This document shows positions 34,137 to 42,836 of a stretch of 64,000 nt of DNA, piece after piece. Position numbers and translations under genes: made by a program. Under the pieces are notes generated by a model that did no database searches, was not told the origin of the DNA, and saw only the letters and a program-made list of their open reading frames with translations. The number at the start of each line of letters is the position of its first letter. Positions within the stretch are counted from its first letter, which is position 1. Source of the DNA: JAMHWF01 sp035911095. GTDB lineage: Bacteria; Pseudomonadota; Gammaproteobacteria; Burkholderiales; Burkholderiaceae_C. The DNA is taken from contig JAMHWF010000077.1 of the NCBI GenBank assembly GCA_035911095.1, positions 186,001 to 250,000 of the forward strand, read 5' to 3'.

Positions 34137-35246
34137 ATGCCGCGTCCGATCCGCGCCTTGATCCATCGCGATGCGCTCGCGCACAACCTCGCGCGCGTGC
34201 GCAGCGCCGTGCCCGATGCGCGCGTCTGGGCCGTCGTCAAGGCCGACGCCTACGGGCATGGCATCGAGCGCGTCTTCGAGGCCCTGCGTGCCGCCGACGG
34301 CTTCGCGCTGCTCGACCTGGCCGAGGCCGAGCGCGTGCGCGCGCTGGGCTGGCGCGGCCCGGTGCTGCTGCTCGAAGGCGTGTTCGAGCCGCGGGACCTC
34401 GAGCTCTGCTCGCGGCTCGGCCTGTGGCACACGGTGCACTGCGAGGCACAGATCGACTGGCTGGCCGCGCACAAGACGCAGCAGACGCAGCGCGTTTTCC
34501 TCAAGCTCAACAGCGGCATGACCCGGCTCGGCTTCACGCCGGCCGCCTTCCGCGGCGCCTGGGCGCGCTAGAACGCGCTGCCGCAGGTCGACGAGATCTC
34601 GCTGATGACGCACTTCGCCGACGCCGACGGCGCGCGCGGCATCGCCGTGCAGCAGGCGGCCTTCGAGACGGCGACCGCTGACCTGCCCGGCGAACGCTCG
34701 CTCGCCAACTCGGCCGCGGTGCTGCGCCATCCGGAGCTGCGCAGCGACTGGGTGCGGCCGGGCATCGCGTTGTACGGCAGCGCGCCCGACCACCCCGAGC
34801 ACGACATCGCGCACTGGGGGCTGCGCCCGACGATGACGCTCGAGAGCCGGCTGCTCGCGGTGCAGGCGCTGGCCGTCGGCCAGACCGTCGGCTACGGCAG
34901 CCTCTACACCGCCGCGGCGCCGCTGCGCGTCGGCGTCGTCGCCTGCGGCTATGCCGACGGCTACCCGCGCGTGGCGCCGGGCGGCAACGCGGCCGGCACG
35001 CCGATGCTGGTCGACGGCGTGCGCACGCGCACCGTCGGGCGCGTCAGCATGGACATGCTCGCGGTCGACCTGACGCCGGTGCCCGCCGCCGCGCCGGGCA
35101 GCGTCGTGACCTTGTGGGGCGAAGGCCCGCCGCGGGACGGCCGGCCGACGCGGCTGCCGATCGACGAGGTCGCGCAGGCGGCCGGCACGCTCGGCTACGA
35201 GCTGATGTGCGCGCTGGCGCGGCGGGTGCCGGTCGAGGCGGTCTGA
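34137..35246 (+). pseudogene. alr: Alanine racemase interrupted by an in-frame TAG
   Basis: Alanine racemase makes D-alanine for peptidoglycan using PLP. The frame starts at ATG 34137 (MPRPIRALIHRDALAHNL) and carries the PLP lysine Lys35 in VVKADAYGHG. It stops at TAG 34569-34571 (codon 145), after GAWAR. The same frame continues without any shift as NALPQVDEISLMTHFADADG through GYADGYPRV and VGRVSMDM to the normal end at 35246. Read through, the protein is 369 residues, the usual family length, and everything else is intact. One base change explains the stop. It is a recent nonsense mutation, a sequencing or assembly error, or a suppressed codon; D-alanine synthesis would otherwise need another racemase. 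Confidence 0.88.
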
Positions 35247-35349
35247 CCGCGGGCCGCCACCTGCGCCCACGCCGGGCGAACTTTCGCCGTCGCAACGGGT
35301 TCGTATCTGGGTGACCGCCCAGGTCTCGACCCGCCGAAAGGAGACTGCG

Positions 35350-35571
35350 ATGTGGCTTCTCGCCAGCCCGTACCGGGCCGATCCGGACATGATGACCGAC
35401 TGGGTGCTGGCCCAGTCCGAATGGGGCGTGCAGGTGCTCGAGCTGCAGCAGCAGTTCGCCACGGCCACCTGGTGGTTCTGGATGTCGGGCTGGTATGCGC
35501 CGGCCACCGCGGCCTGGGCCTGGCCGGGGTTGGCGACGCGCGAGCCGGCACGCCTCACGGCCGAGGCCTGA
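35350..35571 (+). CDS. Small Trp-rich protein of unknown function
   Basis: This 73-residue product is preceded by a good AAAGGAGA ribosome-binding site 6 bp from ATG 35350. The composition is unusual: nine Trp, many in ATATWWFWMSGWYAP. The hydrophobic stretch is too broken for a clear membrane span. No family is recognised. A perfect hairpin follows the stop by 15 bp, suggesting a single-gene transcript. The ribosome-binding site and terminator-like hairpin make it more likely real than the average short ORF. Confidence 0.6.
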   Translation: MWLLASPYRADPDMMTDWVLAQSEWGVQVLELQQQFATATWWFWMSGWYAPATAAWAWPGLATREPARLTAEA

Positions 35572-35586
35572 CGCCGCAATGAACCA

Positions 35587-35606
35587 AAGACCCGCCGGCG
35601 GGTCTT
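35587..35606 (+). terminator. Perfect hairpin after the Trp-rich small gene
   Basis: This is a 20-bp perfect palindrome, AAGACCCGCCGGCGGGTCTT. It lacks a strong T-tract (CGTTCG follows), so intrinsic termination is plausible but not certain. Confidence 0.55.
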
Positions 35607-35723
35607 CGTTCGCGCGGCAGACTGCGCCCTCGCGCCAGCGCGCGCGTCTGCGTCGACCTGCCGCGAGCGCCGGGCCACCGGTGCCCCGGCGGTCGCCTGC
35701 CGCCACAGCCTTCGGGAGTCGCC

Positions 35724-36281
35724 ATGCCCCTCGCCTCGATCCATGTCTTCCCGCGCCGCGCGGCGCCGCCGCCCGGTGACGCGCGCGAGGCCGAGCTGGC
35801 ACAGCGCCTGCGGCGCATCGTGCAACGCCAGGCGCTGAAGGCGGCCGGCATCTCGGCGCTGCCGGTGGCCGGCGTCGACCTGTTCATCAACGGTCACCTG
35901 CTGGCCCGCACGCTGGAGCGGATCAACCTGGCCTACGGGCTCACGCCGCAGCAGATCGAGCAACTGCCGGCGCCGGTGCGCTCGCGCGTCGACGACATGA
36001 CGCGCGAGATCGGCAGCTACCTGATCGGGCGCGTCGTGACCCAGGCCGCGGTGTTGAACCTGGCCAAGGCGCTGGGGCTGCGGCTGGGCGTGCAGCAGGC
36101 GGCCAAGCTCGCGCCGGTGGCCGGGCTCGCGGCCTCGGCGGCGATGTCGGGCTGGATGTTCAAGCGCCTCTGCGAACGACACATCGAGCACTGCCGCGCG
36201 CTGCGCCGGGCGATCCCGGAGCTGCCCGCGCCGCAGCTGCTGCTGGGCCACGCCGCCCCGCGGGAGACGCCACCGTCCTGA
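35724..36281 (+). CDS. DUF697-like protein
   Basis: This 185-residue protein resembles the DUF697/YcjF-type region: a helical segment (RIVQRQALKAAGISALPVAGVDLFING), then LARTLERINLAYGLTPQQIEQLP, and two weak hydrophobic segments (IGRVVTQAAVLNLAKALG and KLAPVAGLAASAAMSGWMF) that could sit in the membrane. Function is unknown. It stands between the small Trp-rich gene and the mxa-like cluster, on the same strand but separated by about 210 bp from the MoxR gene, so it is probably a separate unit. Confidence 0.6.
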   Translation: MPLASIHVFPRRAAPPPGDAREAELAQRLRRIVQRQALKAAGISALPVAGVDLFINGHLLARTLERINLAYGLTPQQIEQLPAPVRSRVDDMTREIGSYLIGRVVTQAAVLNLAKALGLRLGVQQAAKLAPVAGLAASAAMSGWMFKRLCERHIEHCRALRRAIPELPAPQLLLGHAAPRETPPS

Positions 36282-36493
36282 GCCCGGCAGGCCGCCGGGT
36301 GCTCCACGACGCGACACGATCCGGTGCGCTAGCCGCCCCCGCGCGCGAAAGCAACTCCGGGCGCGTGCCCAGAGACGCCCCAGGGGGGGCCATGCCAAGC
36401 TGCGCGCGCTCTCCGGCCCGCCGCCGGCCGTCCGGCTCGCGAGCGCGCGGCCATCGGCCGGCGGAGCGCGTTCGACAGCCTGCCCCTCACACG

Positions 36494-37513
36494 ATGTCCA
36501 ACGACTCCACCCTTCAAGACTGGCGCGACCTGGCGCTGCGCGTGGAAGAGGAGGTCGCCCGCGCGGTGATCGGCCAGGCGCCGACGATCCGCCTGATCAA
36601 CGTCGCGCTGTTCGCGCGCGGCCACGTGCTGCTCGAGGGCGACGTCGGTGTCGGCAAGACCACCGTGCTGCGCGCCTTCTCGCGCGCCACCGGCGGCGCC
36701 TACGAGCGCGTCGAGGGCACGGTCGACCTGATGCCGGGCGACCTCGTCTATCACACCTATGTCGACGTCGAGGGCCGCCCGCGCATCGACCCCGGCCCGC
36801 TGCTGCGCCACGGCGAGCGGCTGGCGACCTTCTTCTTCAACGAGATCAACCGCGCCCGCCCGCAGGTGCAGTCGCTGCTACTGCGCGCGATGGCCGAGCG
36901 CACGGTCTCTGCCTTCAACCGCGAGTACCGCTTCCCGCACATGACGGTCTTCGCCGACCGCAACAAGGTCGAGAAGGAGGAGACCTTCGAGCTCGCCTCG
37001 GCGGCGCGCGACCGCTTCATGTTCGAGCTCAACATGTCGCGCCCGGTCGACCGCGCGGTGCGGCGCGCGCTCGTCTTCGACACCGCGTACCACGACGTCG
37101 ACGCGCTGCTCGAGCGCGTCGCGCCCGAGGTGCTGCCGTGGGATGGCCTGAACCGCATCGCCGCGCTGGTGCAGTCGCACGTCGCGAGCAGCGAGACGCT
37201 CGAGGCGTACGTGCTCGAGCTCTGGGCCGCGAGCGAGGCGCCGCAGCGCTACGGCATCCGGCTCGACGGCGTCGACATGGACCGCCTGGTGCTCGCCGGC
37301 GCCAGCCCGCGTGGCATGAGCGCGCTGCTGCGCGCCGCGCGTGTCGTGGCCTGGCTCGAAGGCCGTGACCACCTGCGGCCCGAGGACGTGCACGCGGTGC
37401 TGCCCTCGGTGCTGGGGCACCGCATCTTCTTCACGCCGGTCTACGAGCTGCGGCGCGCCGAGCTGGCCGAGGCGCTGGTCGCGCGCATCCGCGACACCGT
37501 CGCCGCGCCCTGA
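36494..37513 (+). CDS. mxaR: MoxR-family AAA+ ATPase (MxaR-like)
   Basis: This 339-residue MoxR-type AAA+ ATPase acts as a chaperone-like remodeller with VWA-domain partners. Walker A is GDVGVGKTT (residues 49-57). The Walker B position reads FFFNEINRARPQVQ, with Asn in place of the usual Asp before Glu, a form I associate with MxaR-type proteins. Sensor and lid motifs follow (ASPRGMSALLRAARVVAWLEGRDHL). ATG at 36494 was chosen from family length. It is the first of six genes whose order matches mxaRSACKL, which in methylotrophs serve Ca2+ insertion into methanol dehydrogenase. No mxaF, mxaJ, mxaG or mxaI is visible, so the client here may differ. Confidence 0.85.
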   Translation: MSNDSTLQDWRDLALRVEEEVARAVIGQAPTIRLINVALFARGHVLLEGDVGVGKTTVLRAFSRATGGAYERVEGTVDLMPGDLVYHTYVDVEGRPRIDPGPLLRHGERLATFFFNEINRARPQVQSLLLRAMAERTVSAFNREYRFPHMTVFADRNKVEKEETFELASAARDRFMFELNMSRPVDRAVRRALVFDTAYHDVDALLERVAPEVLPWDGLNRIAALVQSHVASSETLEAYVLELWAASEAPQRYGIRLDGVDMDRLVLAGASPRGMSALLRAARVVAWLEGRDHLRPEDVHAVLPSVLGHRIFFTPVYELRRAELAEALVARIRDTVAAP

Positions 37514-37535
37514 GCGAGCGGCCACCGACGCCCGG

Positions 37536-38420
37536 ATGGACGAGGCCGCGCCCGCCGAATTCCACTACCGCCTGCCGCATCGCGCGCGCGGGCCGCGGCC
37601 CGGCGCGCACCCCGGCATGGGCCTCGGCGCGGGCCAGACCTTCGCCGCCCACCGCCGGCTCTTCGACCACCCCGACCCGCGCCGGCTCGACCTGCGCGCC
37701 AGCCTGCGCGACCCGCGCCGCGAATGGCTGGTGCGCCTGCCCTCGCCGCGCATCGCGGTGCCGGTGCACGCGGTGGTCGACGTCTCGGCCTCGATGCACT
37801 TCGGCGCGCGGCGGCGCAAGCTCGACGTGGTGGCCGACTTCGTCGCCGCGCTCGGCGCCAGCGCCTTCCGCGCTGGCGACCCGCTCGGCCTCGTCGCCTT
37901 CGACACTGAGGTGCGCGACGACCTGCACCGCCCGCCGCGCCACAGCCGCGGCGCAGGGCTGCAGATGGCGGCGCGCCTGCGCGAGCTGGTGCCCGACGAG
38001 GCAACGCAGCCACATCAGCCTCCCGACGGCGCCGGCGCACTGCGCCGCGCGACGGCGGCGCTGGCCGGCCGCCACGGGCTGGTCTTCATCGCTTCCGACT
38101 TCCACTGGCCGCTCGACGACCTGCCGGCGGTACTGGAGGCGCTGGCCCCGGCCTGCGTCGTGCCGCTCGTCGTCTGGGACCCGGCCGAGACCGAACCGCC
38201 GGCCTCGCATGCCTGGCTCGCGCTGCGCGATGCCGAATCCGGCGCCCGCCGCAGCCTGTGGCTGCGCGAGCCGGTGCGCCGCGAGTGGCGCCGCGCGGTC
38301 GCCGAGCGCCGCGCCGAGCTGCAGGCGCTGTTCACCGCGCGCGGGCTGGCGCCGTTCGCGCTCGACGGCCGCTTCGACGCCGAGGCGATGACGCGGCACT
38401 TCATCGAGGCGGTCGCGTGA
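37536..38420 (+). CDS. mxaS: DUF58 / VWA-like protein (MxaS-like)
   Basis: This 294-residue DUF58-family protein has a VWA-type metal site (VVDVSASMHFG, DXSXS) and a pattern typical of MoxR partners (ADFVAALGASAFRAGDPLGLVAFD). It has no signal peptide and no membrane helix, so it probably acts in the cytoplasm with the ATPase. It starts 22 bp after mxaR. Its stop overlaps the GTG of the next gene. Its place second in the set supports MxaS; DUF58 proteins beside MoxR are also common in non-methylotrophic bacteria, so the name depends on the whole gene order. Confidence 0.78.
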   Translation: MDEAAPAEFHYRLPHRARGPRPGAHPGMGLGAGQTFAAHRRLFDHPDPRRLDLRASLRDPRREWLVRLPSPRIAVPVHAVVDVSASMHFGARRRKLDVVADFVAALGASAFRAGDPLGLVAFDTEVRDDLHRPPRHSRGAGLQMAARLRELVPDEATQPHQPPDGAGALRRATAALAGRHGLVFIASDFHWPLDDLPAVLEALAPACVVPLVVWDPAETEPPASHAWLALRDAESGARRSLWLREPVRREWRRAVAERRAELQALFTARGLAPFALDGRFDAEAMTRHFIEAVA

Positions 38421-39397
38421 GGCGGCGGGGACTCGGGCAGGGATTCGGGCACTGGCGCGGGCTCGTGCGTGGCCTGGCCGCCGCGTGGCTGCTCGCCGCT
38501 GCGGCTGCCGCCCACGGCCAGCCGGCATCGGACCCGTCAGCGGCGGACCCGGTGCCCGCGCGGGAAGCGGTGTCTGCAGCCACACTGGCCGACGACGCCT
38601 CGGCCTCGGTCCGCCAGCCTCGCCCCTATGGCCACACGGTCGGCGACGTGCTGACGCAGCGCCTGCAGCTGCCCGACGGCGCGCCGCTGCCGTCGGCCAC
38701 CGCCTGGCCGGCGCCGGGCCGCGCGGGCCGCTGGTTCGAGCGCTGGCCGGCGCAGGTCGAGACCGACGCCGAAGGCCGGCGCTGGCTGCGCGTCGACTCG
38801 CAGCTCGTCAACGCGCCGCGCGAGGCGCAGCTGCTGACGCTGCCGGCGCTCACGGTCGCGCTGCCCGGCGGCGGCCACCTGAGCGCGCCTGCGTGGCCTG
38901 TGGCCGCCGGCCCGCTGACCCTGCCGCCGGAGCGGCTCGGCGCGCTGCCGGCCTGGCGCGAAGACCGCCCGGTGCCGCCGCGCGAGCAGGCGGCAATGAG
39001 CCGGCAACTGCACGCCGCGCTGTGGGCGCTGGCCGCGGTGCTCGCCGCCTGGCTCGGCTGGTGGGCCTGGCGCCAGGCGCTCGACGCGCGCCGCCTGCCC
39101 TTCGCCGGCGCCTGGCACGCGCTGCGGCGCGCCGACCCGGCCTCGCCCGAGGCCTGGCGCGCGCTGCACCGCGCGATCGACCGCAGCGCCGGCCAGGTCG
39201 TGCACGGCGCCTCGCTGCCGCAGTTGCTCGCCGCGCGGCCCGCCTGGCAGCCGCTGGGCGCCGAGTTGGAGGCCTTCTACCGCGCCTCGGCCGAGCGCTT
39301 CTTCGACCCCGCGGCGCGCGCGCCGGGCGGCGCCGCCTTCCCGCTGCGCGAGCTGGCGCGCGCGCTGTACCGCCTCGAGCGGGCCGAACAGCGCTGA
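38417..39397 (+). CDS. mxaA: MxaA-like membrane protein
   Basis: This 326-residue protein has an N-terminal export segment (LVRGLAAAWLLAAAAAAHG) and a beta-rich periplasmic domain with the GHTVGDVLTQRLQL stretch typical of MxaA. One membrane helix follows (ALWALAAVLAAWLGWWAW, about residues 198-215), then a cytoplasmic helical tail. GTG at 38417 overlaps the preceding stop as GTGA. MxaA is needed for calcium incorporation into methanol dehydrogenase in methylotrophs. The family fit rests on that motif, topology and position. Confidence 0.75.
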   Translation: MRRRGLGQGFGHWRGLVRGLAAAWLLAAAAAAHGQPASDPSAADPVPAREAVSAATLADDASASVRQPRPYGHTVGDVLTQRLQLPDGAPLPSATAWPAPGRAGRWFERWPAQVETDAEGRRWLRVDSQLVNAPREAQLLTLPALTVALPGGGHLSAPAWPVAAGPLTLPPERLGALPAWREDRPVPPREQAAMSRQLHAALWALAAVLAAWLGWWAWRQALDARRLPFAGAWHALRRADPASPEAWRALHRAIDRSAGQVVHGASLPQLLAARPAWQPLGAELEAFYRASAERFFDPAARAPGGAAFPLRELARALYRLERAEQR

Positions 39398-39410
39398 ACC
39401 GGGCAGAGCG

Positions 39411-40433
39411 ATGGGCTTCGACTTCGCGCACCCGCTGGCCCTGCTGCTGCTGCCGCTGGCCGCGCTGCCGCTGCTGCGCCGGCGGCGCGACGCGCTGCTG
39501 TTCCCGAGCTTCGCCTTCCTGCCGCCCGACCGCCTGGGGCGCGCCATCGGCCTGCTCTGGCGGGTGCTGGCGGCGCTGGCGATGGCGGCGATCGTCGTCG
39601 GGCTCGGCGGCCCCGGCCGCTCGGGGCCTAGCGAGCTGCGCACCGGGCGCGGCGCCGAGGTGCTGATCCTGATGGACCGCTCGAGCAGCATGGACGCGAC
39701 GGTGCACCTGAACGCGCCCGAGCGGGCCGGCGGCGGCTTCTCGGTGCGCGAGTCGAAGGCCGAGATCGTGCGCCGGCTGCTGCACGACTTCATCGAGCGG
39801 CGGCGCGACGACCGCCTCGCCTTCATGGCCTTCGGCACCAGCCCGCTCGCCGCAATGCCCTTCACCGAGGACAACGACGTGGTGCAGGCCGCACTCGCCG
39901 CCACCGCGATCGGCCGCGGCCTGCCGAACACCGAGATGGGCCTGGCGCTGCTCGCCGGCATCCGCGAGTTCGAAGGGCGGCCCTACTCGGGCAGCCGGAT
40001 CATGCTGGTCGTCTCCGACGGCGGGGCGCAGCTCGACGAGCCGACGCGCACGCGGATCCGCGAAGGGCTCTCGGCGCAGCGCATCGGCCTGTACTGGATC
40101 TACATCCGCAGCGGGCCGAACGCGCCCGACCTGAATGCCGGCGGCGACGCCGCCGCCTCGGCCTACGAGAGCGAGGGCGAGCGCGCGCTGCACGACTTCT
40201 TCCGCTCGCTGCCGACGCCCTACCGCCTGTACCAGACCGACGACGCCAACGCGATGCAGGCGGCGGTGACCGAGATCGAGCGGCAGCAGAACTTTCCGCT
40301 CACCTCCCTAGAACGGCTGCCGCGGGTGGACTTCAGCACGGCCTGCTTCCTCGCCGCGCTGGTCTGTGCCCTGGGGCTGCTGGCGCTGCGCGTGATGCAG
40401 CTGCATGCGTGGCCGCGGGAGGCGCAGGCGTGA
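39411..40433 (+). CDS. mxaC: VWA-domain membrane protein (MxaC-like)
   Basis: This 340-residue protein has two N-terminal membrane helices (PLALLLLPLAALPLL and VLAALAMAAIVVGLGG), a periplasmic VWA domain with metal-site motif LILMDRSSSMD, and a C-terminal membrane helix (TACFLAALVCALGLLALRV). Acidic and Thr residues completing the site are in NTEMGLALLA and VVSDGGAQLDEP. This topology is standard for BatA/MxaC-like partners of MoxR. It starts 13 bp after the MxaA-like gene. A 139-bp gap with GC-rich inverted segments follows before the MxaK-like gene. Confidence 0.8.
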   Translation: MGFDFAHPLALLLLPLAALPLLRRRRDALLFPSFAFLPPDRLGRAIGLLWRVLAALAMAAIVVGLGGPGRSGPSELRTGRGAEVLILMDRSSSMDATVHLNAPERAGGGFSVRESKAEIVRRLLHDFIERRRDDRLAFMAFGTSPLAAMPFTEDNDVVQAALAATAIGRGLPNTEMGLALLAGIREFEGRPYSGSRIMLVVSDGGAQLDEPTRTRIREGLSAQRIGLYWIYIRSGPNAPDLNAGGDAAASAYESEGERALHDFFRSLPTPYRLYQTDDANAMQAAVTEIERQQNFPLTSLERLPRVDFSTACFLAALVCALGLLALRVMQLHAWPREAQA

Positions 40434-40572
40434 GCCCGCCGGGCCGCCCCGAGGGCGAATGCCGGATGGCGCGGCCTGAAGGTCGCCCGGTGAGCGCGCG
40501 CGCCCGGTCGCCCGGCGGGCGCGCGCTGCCTCGCCCGGGGATGTGGTCACCTCGTAACCGGAGGGCTGTCCA

Positions 40573-41145
40573 GTGAAACGCCGTTACGTGCATGCCGGCT
40601 TTGCCGCCGCTGCGCTCGCCTGCGCCGGGGCGGCCGCGTTCTTCGGCTGGCAGCGCGACGCGGCGCGCGAGGTCGACGCCGCGGCAGCCACGGCGGCGCG
40701 CGAGCCGGTCGCCGCCGGTGCCGCCGCGGCGCCGCGCGAGGCCCCGCCCGAGGTGCGGCTGGCGCGCGCCCAGGCCCTGTCGCGCGGCGGCGAGCACGAC
40801 GCCGCCTTCCGCGGCTTCAGCAGCCTGATGGTGCCCGGCACGCCCGTGGCCCTGCGGCGCGAGGCGCTGTACGGCCTGGGCAACCTCTACGCACGGCAGG
40901 CGCGCGCGGCCGCCGGCCCCGGCGGCACGTTGCCGCCCGAGGCGCAGCCGCTCGGCGAGCTGGCCAAGCAGCGGTACCGCGACCTGCTGCGCGAAGACCC
41001 GCAGGACTGGGACGCGCGCCACAACCTCGAGCGCGTGCTGCGCCTGGCGCCCGAGGACGAGGAGGGCCCGCCGCCGGTCAACGAAGGCCCGGTCGAGCGC
41101 CGCCAGCTGCAGCTGCGCGGCATGACGCCGGGCGCGCTGCCGTGA
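40573..41145 (+). CDS. mxaK: MxaK-like protein
   Basis: This 190-residue single-span protein has an N-terminal helix (HAGFAAAALACAGAAAFFGW), an Ala-rich spacer and a small helical periplasmic domain. The conserved-looking block LAKQRYRDLLREDPQDWDARHNLERVLRLAPED fits MxaK. GTG at 40573 follows a GGAGGG site. Its stop overlaps the start of the next VWA gene. MxaK's biochemical role is not known; it is required with MxaA, C and L for active methanol dehydrogenase in methylotrophs. The assignment depends on position and that block. Confidence 0.75.
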   Translation: MKRRYVHAGFAAAALACAGAAAFFGWQRDAAREVDAAAATAAREPVAAGAAAAPREAPPEVRLARAQALSRGGEHDAAFRGFSSLMVPGTPVALRREALYGLGNLYARQARAAAGPGGTLPPEAQPLGELAKQRYRDLLREDPQDWDARHNLERVLRLAPEDEEGPPPVNEGPVERRQLQLRGMTPGALP

Positions 41146-42050
41146 CCTGGGCCGCGCTGCGCCCGCAGGCCCTGCTGCTGGCGGCGCTGACGCTGCTCGC
41201 GGCCTCGGTGCTCCTGCCGCCGGTGACGCTGGAGCGGCCGACCTGGCGCTACCTCGTCGTCTTCGACATCACGCAGAGCATGGACGTCGAGGACCAGAGC
41301 GTCGACGGCCAGGCGGCAAGCCGTCTCGCCGCCGCGCGCGAGGCGGCGCGGCTGGCGCTGGTGGCGCTGCCCTGCGGCTCGTCCATCGGCTGGGCGGTGT
41401 TCACCGGCTACCGCGTGATGCCGCTCAGCCTGCCGCTGGAGGTGTGCCGCCACCACGAGCCGCTGCTGGCCTCGCTGGAACGCATCGACGGCCGCATGCG
41501 CTGGGCCGACGCCAGCAACGTCGGCAAGGGCGTGACCTGGGCGATCCGCAGCGCGCGCAGCATCGACGCCGCGACGCGCGTCGTCTTCCTCAGCGACGGC
41601 CACGAGGCGCCGCCGCTGCGCGAGAACGAGCAGCCGCCCGCGCAGGACATCGAGCCGGGCGAAGTGCCGGGCTGGGTGGTGGGCGTCGGCGGCGAGCTGC
41701 CCACGCCGATCCCGCGCAGCGACCGCGAGGGGCGGCGCCTGGGCGACTGGCAGGCGGCGGACGTGGTGCAGGGCTACGGCGGGTCGTCGGGGCGTGGGAC
41801 CGAGCACCTGTCGGCATTGCACGAGGCGCACCTGCGCGAACTGGCTGGAAGGCTCGGGCTGCAGTACCGGCGGCTTGACGCGCCTGCGGCGCTGCGCGAC
41901 GCGATGCGCGATGCCGGCTACGCCGGCGCGGCGCCGGTGGCGACCGATCTGCGCTGGGTGCCGGCGCTGGCGGCGCTGGGGTTGCTGGCGTGGGCGTTCA
42001 GGCCGGAGCGGTGGGGCGGGCGGCGGGGGGCGTCGACTCCGCGCGCATGA
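41142..42050 (+). CDS. mxaL: VWA-domain membrane protein (MxaL-like)
   Basis: This 302-residue protein has an N-terminal membrane helix (LLLAALTLLAASVLLPP) and a VWA domain whose metal site reads VVFDITQSMDVED (DXTXS), with a matching VVFLSDGHEAPP. A second helix follows near the C-terminus (WVPALAALGLLAWAF). GTG at 41142 overlaps the MxaK-like stop. It is the last of the six mxa-like genes; the GC content falls soon after its stop and an accessory island begins. mxaD, which often follows in methylotrophs, is absent, possibly displaced by the island. Confidence 0.8.
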   Translation: MTWAALRPQALLLAALTLLAASVLLPPVTLERPTWRYLVVFDITQSMDVEDQSVDGQAASRLAAAREAARLALVALPCGSSIGWAVFTGYRVMPLSLPLEVCRHHEPLLASLERIDGRMRWADASNVGKGVTWAIRSARSIDAATRVVFLSDGHEAPPLRENEQPPAQDIEPGEVPGWVVGVGGELPTPIPRSDREGRRLGDWQAADVVQGYGGSSGRGTEHLSALHEAHLRELAGRLGLQYRRLDAPAALRDAMRDAGYAGAAPVATDLRWVPALAALGLLAWAFRPERWGGRRGASTPRA

Positions 42051-42416
42051 CCTGAATCGCCCAGGGGCGCATACCGCGCGACCCGGGCGAACGGCCCTGG
42101 CTGTGCAGCTTGAACGCGCCAGCGAATCGCCTTGGCCCTCGCACCTTCGGGCTGCGGGTGCTCGGCGCCCGGTTCGCCATCTGCCAACTTTGCCTCCGTC
42201 CGAGTTGGATCGAGTTCTGGAATGGTCGTTTTGTGGATACGGTTTGGCGCCGAGGCGTGGATGCTTGCAACGCCGCCTCTACATTGGCTGCGACGATGCG
42301 CGGTTACAGTCCCAGTGAGGGCGCCGACTGGTTTGTGGGCGAAATCAGAATAGTATTCTTAGCGGGACGTTCTGGAGCAAGCCAGAACGTCAGAAATACA
42401 TTTGGGTGACAATCAA
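42051..42416. other. 366-bp junction between mxa-like cluster and accessory island
   Basis: GC content falls across this stretch and no convincing gene is seen. An open frame at 42110-42409 lacks a ribosome-binding site and looks like residue from sequence shift. A perfect 10-bp hairpin is present near its end (listed separately). No tRNA, attachment repeat or integrase remnant was found that would define the island edge. Confidence 0.5.
42366..42391 (+). terminator. Perfect hairpin in the island junction
   Basis: Arms GACGTTCTGG and CCAGAACGTC with a 6-base loop; AGAAATACATTT follows. It could end transcription from the mxa-like genes, or form a leader structure for the gene starting at 42417. 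Confidence 0.5.
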
Positions 42417-42836
42417 ATGGCAGATGCATTCGATCATTTCAACCAGCATCAGATTGATGCTAAGAATCGACTCAATTTCATCGTGCAATCTGTGCTCCTC
42501 CTTGGAGGGGGTGCGCTGACTGCTTCTATAGCTGTGTTCACCGGCTCTCGTAACATTAGGATCCCTAATTCGCTTGCCCTGACCTTGGGTTATGCTTGGT
42601 GGGGTCTTGTCGCCTCGATGTGCCTTGCAATAGTGGTTGTCACGATTGTTCTGCTGAGGGATTATTGGTTTGCGGAGCAGTGGCGCAAGCAGCTCAGTGA
42701 TCCTGCTTACAGATTTAGTGACTCTCCTGGGGTTGTCGACTGTCTAATCATCACGCTTGGAGTCGCTTCATTGCTTTCTTTTTTGGCTGGCTTTGCAGGT
42801 CTCGCATATGTGGCTACGCAAATAGTTGTCGGGTAA
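42417..42836 (+). CDS. Small membrane protein of unknown function
   Basis: This 139-residue protein has a soluble N-terminus (ADAFDHFNQHQIDAKNRLNF) and three predicted helices (about residues 25-45, 60-82 and 110-135). It looks like the small hypothetical membrane proteins often found in islands. GC content and codon use (many A/T-ending codons such as CTT, ATT and TCT) are unlike the genes on either side, a sign of transfer. ATG at 42417 was chosen; a TTG five codons earlier is possible. No family is recognised. Confidence 0.65.
   Translation: MADAFDHFNQHQIDAKNRLNFIVQSVLLLGGGALTASIAVFTGSRNIRIPNSLALTLGYAWWGLVASMCLAIVVVTIVLLRDYWFAEQWRKQLSDPAYRFSDSPGVVDCLIITLGVASLLSFLAGFAGLAYVATQIVVG

Noticed and set aside
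34137..35246. Two separate genes at alr
   Set aside because: Both halves are in the same frame, abut without gap, and together match one racemase of normal length; a single nonsense codon is simpler.
42110..42409. A 99-codon open frame at the start of the island
   Set aside because: No ribosome-binding site, no recognisable domain, and it crosses the composition boundary.
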